Shown here: piece after piece, positions 1 to 6,612 of the stretch
Numbering within the stretch: the first letter of the stretch is position 1
How the letters are laid out: the number at the start of each line of letters is the position of its first letter
From: Candidatus Altarchaeum sp. CG2_30_32_3053
Lineage (GTDB): Archaea > Altiarchaeota > Altiarchaeia > Altiarchaeales > Altiarchaeaceae
Direction of reading: 5' to 3'
Length of the DNA: 11,403 nt
Assembly: GCA_001873845.1 (NCBI GenBank)
Contig: MNZY01000072.1
Coordinates: 1-11,403 of the forward strand
Program-made: the position numbers and the translations under genes
The notes under the pieces: model-generated
The model's database searches: none
Told to the model about the DNA's origin: nothing
What the model saw: only the letters and a program-made list of their open reading frames with translations

Positions 1-8
1 AAAATACG

Positions 9-144
9 CTCACTTCGTTCGTGTCTTTTCAAATTCTCCGCGAATTTGAAAATAACCTCACTTCGTTCGGATATTTTAAAATCTTTGAGATTTTAAAATA
101 ACCTCACTTCGCTCTCATATTTTCAAAACTTTGCGTTTTGAAAA
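9..144. repeat. Array of three 46-47 bp hairpin repeat units
   Basis: Three units each begin with a near-constant box (CTCACTTCGTTC at 9-20, CCTCACTTCGTTC at 56-68, CCTCACTTCGCTC at 102-114). Each box is followed by an inverted repeat: stems 26-36/42-52, 74-84/88-98 and 120-129/135-144, with loops of 3-5 bases. The stems differ in sequence (TTTTCAAATTC, TTTTAAAATCT, TTTTCAAAAC), but each pairs perfectly with its own partner. A related unit lies in the opposite orientation at 10746-10792. The function is unknown. It could be a REP-like intergenic repeat, a structured RNA or a protein-binding cruciform. Confidence 0.8.
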
Positions 145-353
145 TCGCAGGTAAATTTTTGTACTCTTTGAATAGTTACATTTTTAATTAAATTTCTATA
201 AATTTATGTTCCTCTTTATTTGGCACATAATATTAGTAAAATTTTTGAAATGACAAACTTACTATAAACAAAAAATGTTATAAATTTTGTTATGAAAACC
301 TAATTTATTTTGTTAAAATTTAAAATAAAATCAGAATAATTAAAAGTATATAG
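145..353. other. AT-rich intergenic region, no gene seen
   Basis: This stretch between the hairpin array and the ilvC promoter is very AT-rich. It holds no open reading frame with coding character and no recognised RNA gene. A possible TATA-like string (GTTATAAATTTT) lies near 279-290, but nothing is placed to use it. Confidence 0.5.
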
Positions 354-376
354 TTAAATATATAATTAAAAGTGTA
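336..376. repeat. Imperfect direct repeat upstream of ilvC, 26 bp period
   Basis: The 15-bp string ATAATTAAAAGTATA at 336-350 recurs with one change at 362-376, an offset of 26 bases. The second copy ends six bases before the ilvC start codon. The TATA-like element of ilvC lies between the two copies and overlaps the second by two bases. Confidence 0.6.
354..363 (+). promoter_or_regulatory. TATA-like element for ilvC
   Basis: TTAAATATAT sits 19-28 bases before the ilvC ATG. This is the spacing expected for an archaeal promoter whose transcript begins at or very near the start codon. No Shine-Dalgarno sequence precedes the ATG, which fits a leaderless message. The assignment rests on position and composition only. 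Confidence 0.45.
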
Positions 377-381
377 TAAAA

Positions 382-1371
382 ATGGCAAAAATATATTATG
401 ATGAGGATGCAAATATGAGTGTGTTTAAAGGAAAGACTATATCAGTTATTGGCTACGGAATTCAGGGAAGGGCACAGGCATTAAATGCAAAGGAATCAGG
501 AATAGATGTTGTTGTAGGATTGCGGACAAATAACAGCAGGACATACAATCAGGCGGTTGCAGACGGATTTAATCCGGTTTCAATAGAAGAAGCAACAAAA
601 AAAGGCAACATCATTCATATTTTAATTCCTGACGAAACACAAGCAGAGGTATATGAAAAGTCAATAAAGCCATATATGAAGAAAGGTAAAACGCTGATGT
701 TTTCACACGGATTTAATATTCATTTTAAGAAAATTGTCCCCCCAGTTAATGTTGATGTGATAATGGTTGCTCCGAAGTCACCCGGTGCAGGGGTTAGAAA
801 AACATACACTGAGGGCTTTGGAACACCCGCATTGATAGCAGTCTATCAAAATGCCAGCAGAAAGGCAAAAGACAAGGCCCTGGCATTTGCAAAGGCAATA
901 GGAGCAACAAGAGCAGGAGTTATAGAAACAACATTTCAGGAAGAAACAGAAACAGATCTGTTTGGAGAGCAGGCTGATTTATGCGGAGGAACAACAGAAC
1001 TGATAAAGGCATCATTTGAGACACTTGTTAAAGCAGGTTACCAGCCGGAAATTGCATACTTTGAAACATGTCATGAATTAAAGCTTATAGTTGACTTAAT
1101 TCAGGAAGGTGGAATTGAGAATATGTGGGATAAGGTCTCAAATACAGCAGAATATGGCGGAAGAACAAGAGGAAAGAGGATTATTAATGAACACACAAAG
1201 AATACAATGAAGGAAATTTTGGGAGAAATTCAGAGCGGAAAATTTGCAGATGAATGGGTAAATGAATGCAAAGGAGGAATGAAAAATTTAAACCGGATGC
1301 GAAAGGAAGAGGCAGACATACAAATTGAAAAGGTCGGAGCTGAATTAAGAAAGATGTTTAAGAAAAAATAA
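382..1371 (+). CDS. ilvC: Ketol-acid reductoisomerase (class I)
   Basis: This cytoplasmic enzyme performs the Mg2+-dependent isomerisation and NAD(P)H reduction of 2-acetolactate or 2-aceto-2-hydroxybutyrate, the second step of valine and isoleucine synthesis. Its 329 residues match short class I enzymes. The N-terminal Rossmann fold has GYGIQGRAQ at 24-32. The all-helical C-terminal domain carries the metal ligands D192 and E196 (TDLFGEQ) and E228 and E232 (ETCHE). S253 lies in VSNTAEYGG, and H109 and K132 also match active-site positions. Two motifs differ from the commonest forms: GYGIQGRAQ rather than GYGSQGHAH, and PKSPG (131-135) rather than PKGPG. The loop after VGLR (45-48), which sets the NADH/NADPH choice, reads TNNSR, so cofactor preference is uncertain. 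No acetolactate synthase gene adjoins it. It appears to be a single-gene unit ending in a T-rich region. Confidence 0.96.
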   Translation: MAKIYYDEDANMSVFKGKTISVIGYGIQGRAQALNAKESGIDVVVGLRTNNSRTYNQAVADGFNPVSIEEATKKGNIIHILIPDETQAEVYEKSIKPYMKKGKTLMFSHGFNIHFKKIVPPVNVDVIMVAPKSPGAGVRKTYTEGFGTPALIAVYQNASRKAKDKALAFAKAIGATRAGVIETTFQEETETDLFGEQADLCGGTTELIKASFETLVKAGYQPEIAYFETCHELKLIVDLIQEGGIENMWDKVSNTAEYGGRTRGKRIINEHTKNTMKEILGEIQSGKFADEWVNECKGGMKNLNRMRKEEADIQIEKVGAELRKMFKKK

Positions 1372-1410
1372 AATTTAATTGCCTTGACAGAGTTGAAAAT
1401 TCAGATGAAA

Positions 1411-1462
1411 ATTTTATATTTTTAGTCCTTTTACTATTTCTTTTTTTTCTTTTTTATTTTTT
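1411..1462 (+). terminator. T-rich termination region between convergent ilvC and pyrF
   Basis: Several T runs of 5-8 bases begin about 40 bases after the ilvC stop codon and reach the 3' end of pyrF. Oligo-T tracts on the coding strand are the usual archaeal intrinsic terminator. There is no strong GC hairpin. pyrF on the opposite strand has no comparable T run in this gap. Confidence 0.55.
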
Positions 1463-2125
1463 AAAAGGTAATTTTTCATAAATTTCCTTTGCAGTTTCTT
1501 TTGGATTTTTTGCATCGTAAATTGTCCTTCCGACCATTTCAAAGTCCGCTCCGTTTTTTACTGCATCCCCAAAATTTCCTCCCTGCACCCCAACACCAGG
1601 AGAGAGTATAATTGCTTTGTTTTCTAAAATTTCCCTTACTGTTTTTATCTCTTCGGTTCTCGTCGCAGGAGCAACAACAGCATCAATATTTAAATTTAAG
1701 GCAAGGTTGCAAAATTGCCTGACATTCTCGCTTATAAATTCCTTTGCTCCTTCGTGGGACATTGCCACAACAAGAACGACATCTATATTTCTTTGGACTG
1801 CTATTATAGCATCGCTTCCGACAAATGCCTGCACCGTTACGGCATCAAATCCTGCCTGTCCGGCGTTTTTTGAGAGTACCTCATTTGTATGAGGAATGTC
1901 TGCAATTTTAAAGTCCGCAATAAAAACCAAATCAGGATATTTTTTTCTTAAATTTTTAACAAAATTCATGCCGCTCATGTCTGTAAGCGTGCGATTTATC
2001 TTACAGGCGGCAATATATGGGCAAATTTCATCTAAAATGGAGATACCTTTTTCAACATCTAAATTAAAGACCATTCTGCTGTTTATTTCCTCTGCCTGTT
2101 TTAAAATTTTTTCCGAAAATTCCAT
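1454..2125 (-). CDS. pyrF: Orotidine 5'-phosphate decarboxylase
   Basis: This TIM-barrel enzyme converts OMP to UMP, the last step of de novo pyrimidine synthesis, without a cofactor. The family signature is clear: the charged catalytic set is K42 (ACKIN) with D71, K73 and D76 in ADFKIADIPHTN (70-81), where T80 is also conserved. The phosphate-binding elements SPGVGVQGG (175-183) and VGRTIY with R200 are present. The 223-residue length fits archaeal family members. The ATG start is followed by an acidic helix typical of this family, and there is no Shine-Dalgarno sequence. Five 9-bp repeats begin at the start codon itself and extend upstream. It converges on ilvC with 82 bases between them. 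No other pyr genes are present in the window. Confidence 0.96.
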   Translation of the reverse strand: MEFSEKILKQAEEINSRMVFNLDVEKGISILDEICPYIAACKINRTLTDMSGMNFVKNLRKKYPDLVFIADFKIADIPHTNEVLSKNAGQAGFDAVTVQAFVGSDAIIAVQRNIDVVLVVAMSHEGAKEFISENVRQFCNLALNLNIDAVVAPATRTEEIKTVREILENKAIILSPGVGVQGGNFGDAVKNGADFEMVGRTIYDAKNPKETAKEIYEKLPFKK

Positions 2126-2169
2126 TTGAAATGTTTGAAATGTTTGAAATGTTTGAAATGTTTGAAATT
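2125..2169. repeat. 9-bp tandem repeat, five copies, at the pyrF 5' end
   Basis: The unit TTTGAAATG (CATTTCAAA read in the pyrF direction) occurs four times without error from 2125 to 2160. A fifth copy ending TT follows at 2161-2169. The first copy overlaps the pyrF start codon by one base. Because a candidate TATA element lies farther out (2191-2206), the repeats would fall in the transcribed leader or just upstream of it. Repeats of this type can change copy number by slippage. Confidence 0.9.
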
Positions 2170-2190
2170 ATTTTGAATTATTTTTTGTGA

Positions 2191-2206
2191 AGATTATATT
2201 AATTAA
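2191..2206 (-). promoter_or_regulatory. Possible TATA element for pyrF
   Basis: Read on the minus strand this is TTAATTAATATAATCT, an A/T element beyond the 9-bp repeats. If it is used, transcription would start near 2170-2180, giving a leader of about 50 bases made mostly of the repeats. The assignment is by composition and position only. Confidence 0.3.
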
Positions 2207-2241
2207 TAAATGGACAAATAAATTAAAATACATAATAAATG

Positions 2242-2253
2242 TTTAAATTTAAA
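2242..2253 (+). promoter_or_regulatory. Possible TATA element for the beta-helix gene
   Basis: TTTAAATTTAAA lies 26-37 bases before the ATG at 2279. Transcription would start a few bases before the ATG. No clear Shine-Dalgarno sequence is placed for this start. Confidence 0.35.
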
Positions 2254-2256
2254 GGT

Positions 2257-2268
2257 CTGATTAATCAG
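2257..2268. promoter_or_regulatory. 12-bp perfect palindrome, operator candidate
   Basis: CTGATTAATCAG is a perfect palindrome lying just after the TATA-like element and before the expected transcription start of the beta-helix gene. Archaeal repressors often bind at this position. No regulator gene is nearby, so the role is inferred. Confidence 0.35.
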
Positions 2269-2278
2269 GTAATGGAAG

Positions 2279-4030
2279 ATGAAAACAAAAAACAAAGTTA
2301 TGACAACCAAAAGAGGGAATGAAAATTTCGGAAATGGAAATGTTTTAAATTTTGTTTTGGCCGGACTATTTGCTGTCGTTTTGGTTTTTTTAGCAAGGGG
2401 GAATGTGTTTGCTTATAGTAATTTAGGAGGAGGAGTATGTGAATGTGATTCTTGCAGCGATTGCACAAATGCTTTAAATGATAATGCAAATTGTAGCTGC
2501 ACAGCAAAGTTAAATAAAAGTATAACTGATATACAGGGAACATGTATTGATGATCCTGAAAATTTCACAAATAAAACATTTGACTGTCAGGGAAATGTGA
2601 TTAAAGGATATCCTTACTATTTCGCTAATTATGCAATCCATACGAGGGACAAGCAGAACAACACTATAAAAAACTGTGTAATCACTCAATTTTATGGGGG
2701 AATTTATTTATATTCTTTCTCAAACAACACATTAACAAACAACACAACAAATAATAATGTTAGTTATGGAATTTATGGAATTTATTTATATTCTTTCTCA
2801 AACAACACCATAACCAGCAACACAACAAACAATAATGGTGGGAATTATGGAGGAATTTCTTTAGAACATTCTTCAAATAATGCTTTGGTAAATAATACCG
2901 CAAATTCAAACAATTGGATGGGAATTAATTTAGAAAGTGATTCTTCAAACAACACATTAACAAACAATACCGCAAATTCAAACATTTTTGGAATTTATTT
3001 AGAGCAGTCCATAAACAACATTTTAAGAAATAATACCTTTGCTAACAACAGATTCAATTTTAACATTTACGAGTCAGAAATTTCTCATTATTATCAAGAC
3101 ATAGACAAATCAAATATAGTTAATAACAAACCAATTTATTATTTAAAAGATTGTGCAAAATCAGAAATTAACGAATCAAGCGATGATGAATTTGTTGCTT
3201 TAATTTCCTGCGATAACATAACTCTTAAAAATTTAAATTTAACCAGAAATTCCCACGGAATTTTGCTTGTCCATACAACAAATAGCAGAATATTAAACAA
3301 CACAGTAAATTCAAATTATGAAGGAAGAATCTATTTATATTTGTGCGTAAATAATACAATGTCGAATAACATAGCAAACTTAAATATTTTTGGAATTTCT
3401 TTAGATTCTTCCTCAAACAACAACACCTTGACAAACAACACAGCAAATTCAAATATGGGGAGTGGGAGAATTATGTTACGGCATTCTTCAAACAACACAT
3501 TAACAAACAACACAGCAGATAATAATAGACATGATGGAATTCATTTTTTATGGGGTTCAAATTTCAATGAAATTCTGAACAACAAAATTTCAAATAATAA
3601 AAACGGAATCACGCTTTCTAACTGCGACCATCCCGGCATTGGTTGCTTTGAGAGAAATACAAATAACACGATTCAGGGAAACGAAATTTTAAATAATACA
3701 GTTGGAATTTTCTCCAATGCGTCAAATTCAACAATAAACAGCAATTATGTCTGCGGAAATACACAATTGGACTTTGATTTAGGTGATTGGCTTTCAAGTG
3801 TTGGAGATAACAATTATTGCGGCAATGCCGGTGGATGGAATGACGCCAATACAATTGGATGTCAGAATACCGGCAAAGCAACCAGCATCTTTGATTTGGT
3901 TGAAATGCTTGAATATTTAAACAGAGAGAAAAATTTAAGTTATTTGTCATATTGTGATTTGGATAACGACAACAATGTAAATTTACCTGATGCATTTGCT
4001 TTAATTGATAAAATTGTCAGGGAAGGATAA
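2279..4030 (+). CDS. Exported Asn-rich beta-helix (NosD-like) protein with C-terminal dockerin-type calcium loop
   Basis: This 583-residue protein is probably outside the cell. A charged N-terminus is followed by one hydrophobic segment (about 24-46), a signal peptide or anchor. A Cys-rich stretch follows (VCECDSCSDC and onward, about 53-75). Residues about 100-520 are repeated coils built on NNTLTNNTANSN-like strings with G-I-x-L turns, typical of right-handed parallel beta-helix (NosD/CASH) proteins. Many N-x-S/T sites could be glycosylated. The C-terminus has one good EF-hand loop, D560-x-D562-x-D564-x-N566-V-N568-x-x-D571, followed by a helix, as in dockerins. The preceding SIFDLVEMLEYLN resembles the helix of a first dockerin half whose calcium loop has decayed. 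The ligand is unknown; candidates are polysaccharide or surface binding. No cohesin is visible. The VWA gene follows 35 bases later on the same strand. Confidence 0.85.
   Translation: MKTKNKVMTTKRGNENFGNGNVLNFVLAGLFAVVLVFLARGNVFAYSNLGGGVCECDSCSDCTNALNDNANCSCTAKLNKSITDIQGTCIDDPENFTNKTFDCQGNVIKGYPYYFANYAIHTRDKQNNTIKNCVITQFYGGIYLYSFSNNTLTNNTTNNNVSYGIYGIYLYSFSNNTITSNTTNNNGGNYGGISLEHSSNNALVNNTANSNNWMGINLESDSSNNTLTNNTANSNIFGIYLEQSINNILRNNTFANNRFNFNIYESEISHYYQDIDKSNIVNNKPIYYLKDCAKSEINESSDDEFVALISCDNITLKNLNLTRNSHGILLVHTTNSRILNNTVNSNYEGRIYLYLCVNNTMSNNIANLNIFGISLDSSSNNNTLTNNTANSNMGSGRIMLRHSSNNTLTNNTADNNRHDGIHFLWGSNFNEILNNKISNNKNGITLSNCDHPGIGCFERNTNNTIQGNEILNNTVGIFSNASNSTINSNYVCGNTQLDFDLGDWLSSVGDNNYCGNAGGWNDANTIGCQNTGKATSIFDLVEMLEYLNREKNLSYLSYCDLDNDNNVNLPDAFALIDKIVREG
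2699..2808 (+). repeat. Perfect 32-bp direct repeat inside the beta-helix gene
   Basis: The 32 bases at 2699-2730 recur exactly at 2777-2808, an offset of 78 bp or 26 codons, about one beta-helix coil. Similar shorter repeats containing TCAAACAACACATTAACAAA occur near 2947 and 3488. They encode repeated SxNNTLTNN coils and offer sites for in-frame gain or loss of coils. Confidence 0.85.
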
Positions 4031-4036
4031 AATACG

Positions 4037-4048
4037 AAAATATTAAAT
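4037..4048 (+). promoter_or_regulatory. Possible TATA element for the VWA gene
   Basis: AAAATATTAAAT lies 18-29 bases before the ATG at 4066, in the 35-base gap after the beta-helix gene. The VWA gene may therefore have its own promoter as well as being read through from upstream. Confidence 0.3.
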
Positions 4049-4065
4049 GCGGATAATGATAAGAT

Positions 4066-5835
4066 ATGGAAACTTTAAACATAAATTCGGAAATAAAAAA
4101 TATATGGAAAAATTTAAGAAAGAAATGGTATTATCCCATGATTCCTGAACCAGTAATAACTTATGGGGAGGTCCGCAGGGTTTTCATAGAGAATTACAAA
4201 ATCGGATTCAACATTGCTGATTTGCCATCCGACTACGAAAACAGGCAAATTTTTATGGAAAATTTTTTTGAACACGAAATCTGCCATTATATTTTTTGCC
4301 CGGGAACGATGGAAACAGTCGGAGAGTTAATATTATCTGCAAGAAAAGCGCTGCAAAAATACCATAATTCGGATGAAATTGATGTTAAGGAAATAAATTT
4401 AGCCGTAAATTTCTTCACTGATTTGGTTGCTGAAAATTTCAGATATGAAAAGGCAAAAAGTAAACAAGAAAGAACCAGACATTTTTTTTATCACGAACTG
4501 AAACTTCAAAAGATTCAAAATGAATATGTAAACAAAGGCGTTCCAAAAATTTATCTTATTCTTATTCAGACATTGGGAAATTTATGGAATTATAAGTTTA
4601 AATTTTCATTTCCAGAAGAGATAAAGGAGGCATGTGATTTGCTCGGCGAGATGAAAAATTTTTCCAGAAGAAATTTATGGACTACTTATTGTTATCACAC
4701 GACTTATTATATAGCGAAATTTTTAGAGGAAGAGGCAAGTAAGAAAGAGGTAAAGAACAAGGAGGAAAATAAGAAAGGCATCATCCAGTTATTTCTTAAA
4801 GAACTTTCATCAAAAATCGGCAAAGCAAATGGTGCGAAAGAGAAAGAGAAAGAAAATGAAAAAAAAGGCAAAGGCGGAAAAAATGAAGATAAAACCAAAG
4901 GAAAAGAAGGACAAACAGAAAATTTCGAAATTTATGACTATTATTTTTACCGGTCATTAGAAGAGCTTCAGCAAAAAAAAGACAATACATCATTACAAAA
5001 AATTGCAGAGAAGAATGATATTAAAGAATACAAGGAAGTTCTCAAGGCAATAGGAATTACAACCGAGGATAGCGAGGCAATTAAAAAATGGTACAGAGAT
5101 CAGGCGTACGGAATAGAAATTGAACATATTGAGAAATATGACAAAACAGAATATGCTATATCTCCGACAAAATGGAGATTGGAAGATCCGATAAGCGAAA
5201 TGGATCTTATTTACTCTTTATCGCTGTCAAATTATTTAATTCCCGGACTGACTACATTTAAAAGACAATATGAGGAAGGAAAAATAACCCCTAAAGAAAA
5301 GAAGGTTCCTGATTTACTCATTGTTATTGATTCTTCGTATTCTATGGGCGAGCATATAAGAGGAACGAAGACATTTTTTGCGTGTCTTGCCGCATTTAAA
5401 GCATACAGATATGCAATTGACAAAGGTGCAAAGGTTGCGGTAATAAATTTCAGCGGAAAAGATAACAAGCCGTTGTTCATTCAGCAGGACTGGACAGATG
5501 ATGTTGAAAAGATAGAAAACACCCTGATTTATCATTACGGACTTTATACATGTATTCCCGGAAAGGCGATAAAAGAAATTTCAGAAAGAAAAAATTCACT
5601 TATTATAGTTCTTACAGACGCCCAGATACAAAATTTTTGGAACGAAATTGAATATCTGAAAGATGCAGCAAAGAAAAATTTTCTGGTTATAATGTGTAAT
5701 GCTTATAACAAGGGACAGGCAAAGGAAAATCCAGCTGTTGAAGAACTTCAAAAGTTCGGGAAAATTTATTTTATTACAAAGGCGGACGATTTAATCGGAT
5801 TGACGATTGAAACAACAAAGAGTGTTTATGAGTAA
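4066..5835 (+). CDS. Metallopeptidase-like domain fused to VWA domain protein (DUF2201-type architecture)
   Basis: The 589 residues have three parts. An N-terminal domain contains HEICH (70-74), an HExxH zinc-site motif, followed by a helix with D119 and E123 (NFFTDLVAEN) where a third ligand could lie. A highly charged Lys/Glu linker runs from about 222 to 286. A C-terminal von Willebrand A domain (about 415-589) has a complete metal-ion site: D422-x-S424-x-S426, T495 and D518. This order recalls the DUF2201 family, in which a putative peptidase domain precedes a VWA-like domain. Such proteins often pair with MoxR-type AAA+ ATPases in complex assembly or metal insertion, but none is encoded here. 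There is no signal peptide, so it is probably cytoplasmic. Peptidase activity is not demonstrated by the motif. No Shine-Dalgarno sequence is seen. Confidence 0.8.
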   Translation: METLNINSEIKNIWKNLRKKWYYPMIPEPVITYGEVRRVFIENYKIGFNIADLPSDYENRQIFMENFFEHEICHYIFCPGTMETVGELILSARKALQKYHNSDEIDVKEINLAVNFFTDLVAENFRYEKAKSKQERTRHFFYHELKLQKIQNEYVNKGVPKIYLILIQTLGNLWNYKFKFSFPEEIKEACDLLGEMKNFSRRNLWTTYCYHTTYYIAKFLEEEASKKEVKNKEENKKGIIQLFLKELSSKIGKANGAKEKEKENEKKGKGGKNEDKTKGKEGQTENFEIYDYYFYRSLEELQQKKDNTSLQKIAEKNDIKEYKEVLKAIGITTEDSEAIKKWYRDQAYGIEIEHIEKYDKTEYAISPTKWRLEDPISEMDLIYSLSLSNYLIPGLTTFKRQYEEGKITPKEKKVPDLLIVIDSSYSMGEHIRGTKTFFACLAAFKAYRYAIDKGAKVAVINFSGKDNKPLFIQQDWTDDVEKIENTLIYHYGLYTCIPGKAIKEISERKNSLIIVLTDAQIQNFWNEIEYLKDAAKKNFLVIMCNAYNKGQAKENPAVEELQKFGKIYFITKADDLIGLTIETTKSVYE

Positions 5836-5945
5836 ATTTTGTTGTTTATTGTTTTTGTTGTTATTTTTATTTATTTGCCCTTATTGGTGTTATTATTTTT
5901 TTATTTATTTTTTATTTCTATTTTTCTCCACAAATATTAGAAATT
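5836..5945 (+). terminator. T-rich termination region after the VWA gene
   Basis: Many runs of four to seven T on the plus strand follow the VWA stop codon directly, consistent with archaeal oligo-T termination. The region also separates the convergent membrane-protein gene. A hydrophobic reading frame across it merely reflects TTT and TTA codons. Confidence 0.55.
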
Positions 5946-5962
5946 TTTATTTCAAAAATTTA

Positions 5963-6517
5963 TTAATATTCCAGAAATTCTATTTCTGCATTTGACATTT
6001 TACTGTAAAATTCTAATTCTTTCTTTTTATCTTTTGTCTCAAATACGATTTGCCTTAGGCCCTCCCAAAATGAAAACCATGAGGCAGGCTCTAAAAGAAA
6101 AATGAAAAAATTTACAATAAAATTTTGTTGAGGATGTTCTAAAAGCAAATATGAGGCAATGAACATTAAAAATATCCCTATACTTACAAATTTTAATCCG
6201 TCCTTAAAAATTTTATCTATTTCCTTTTTCGTATGACTAAAAGTTACATCAAAGAACTCGGTTATTCTTTCCTTTATTGCCTTTTCGTTCGTGAAATTTC
6301 TTTTGCCTTTTGGGACCAAAATTTTTAATTCTACCTCTCCGGAGGGCTTAAATTTTACCGCCTTTTTCAATTCATATAAAAAGTCATCTGACAATCTTCT
6401 CTTAGAATAGGGGCGAGGGTCAAAATCAGAAAAAATATCATCATAAGTGTCTATCCACAGACCAATTTTCACCAGATCGTGCAACTTTTCCTTTTCTTCT
6501 TCTGAATTTTCCTGCAT
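5963..6517 (-). CDS. Conserved-looking membrane protein with two transmembrane helices, function unknown
   Basis: This is a 184-residue protein. An acidic, soluble N-terminal half contains the distinctive stretch WIDTYDDIFSDFDPRPYSKR (about 21-40), followed by LSDDFLYELKKA. Two hydrophobic segments lie at about 108-127 (FVSIGIFLMFIASYLLL) and about 130-150 (FIVNFFIFLLEPASWFSFW). A charged C-terminal tail ends the protein. I have a faint recollection of DFDPRPY-type motifs in unnamed prokaryotic membrane proteins, but no function can be given. The N- and C-termini probably lie on the same side of the membrane. The ATG start is preceded by TTTTAAAAA without a Shine-Dalgarno sequence. It lies 95 bases downstream of the leuA-type gene on the same strand, with a perfect 37-bp duplication between them, so it may be co-transcribed or have its own promoter. 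Confidence 0.75.
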   Translation of the reverse strand: MQENSEEEKEKLHDLVKIGLWIDTYDDIFSDFDPRPYSKRRLSDDFLYELKKAVKFKPSGEVELKILVPKGKRNFTNEKAIKERITEFFDVTFSHTKKEIDKIFKDGLKFVSIGIFLMFIASYLLLEHPQQNFIVNFFIFLLEPASWFSFWEGLRQIVFETKDKKKELEFYSKMSNAEIEFLEY

Positions 6518-6533
6518 TTTTTAAAATTTTATA

Positions 6534-6607
6534 ATGAACAACCAAAGAAAAAATAATTTGAAATTTCCAAATGAACAACCAAAGAAAAAATAATTTGAAA
6601 TTTCCAA
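6534..6607. repeat. Perfect 37-bp tandem duplication between the leuA-type gene and the membrane-protein gene
   Basis: The 37 bases at 6534-6570 are repeated exactly at 6571-6607. Each copy contains AACAACCAAAGAAAAAATAA and TTTGAAATTTCC. The block occupies most of the intergenic gap, 17 bases before the membrane-protein start codon. The minus-strand string AAATTATTTT in each copy could act as a TATA element, so the duplication may have doubled a promoter. The lack of any mismatch suggests it is recent. Confidence 0.95.
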
Positions 6608-6612
6608 ATGTT

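Noticed and set aside
9..144. CRISPR-like array with short repeats and variable spacers
   Set aside because: The variable segments are themselves self-complementary hairpins, the conserved box is only about 13 bases, and no cas genes are present.
1617..2129. Plus-strand frames opposite pyrF
   Set aside because: The minus strand encodes a complete OMP decarboxylase with all catalytic residues; these frames are antisense shadows.
5807..5995. Plus-strand 62-residue hydrophobic frame after the VWA gene
   Set aside because: It is made of Phe/Leu codons from the T-rich termination region and overlaps both neighbouring genes. No initiation signal or family resemblance is visible.
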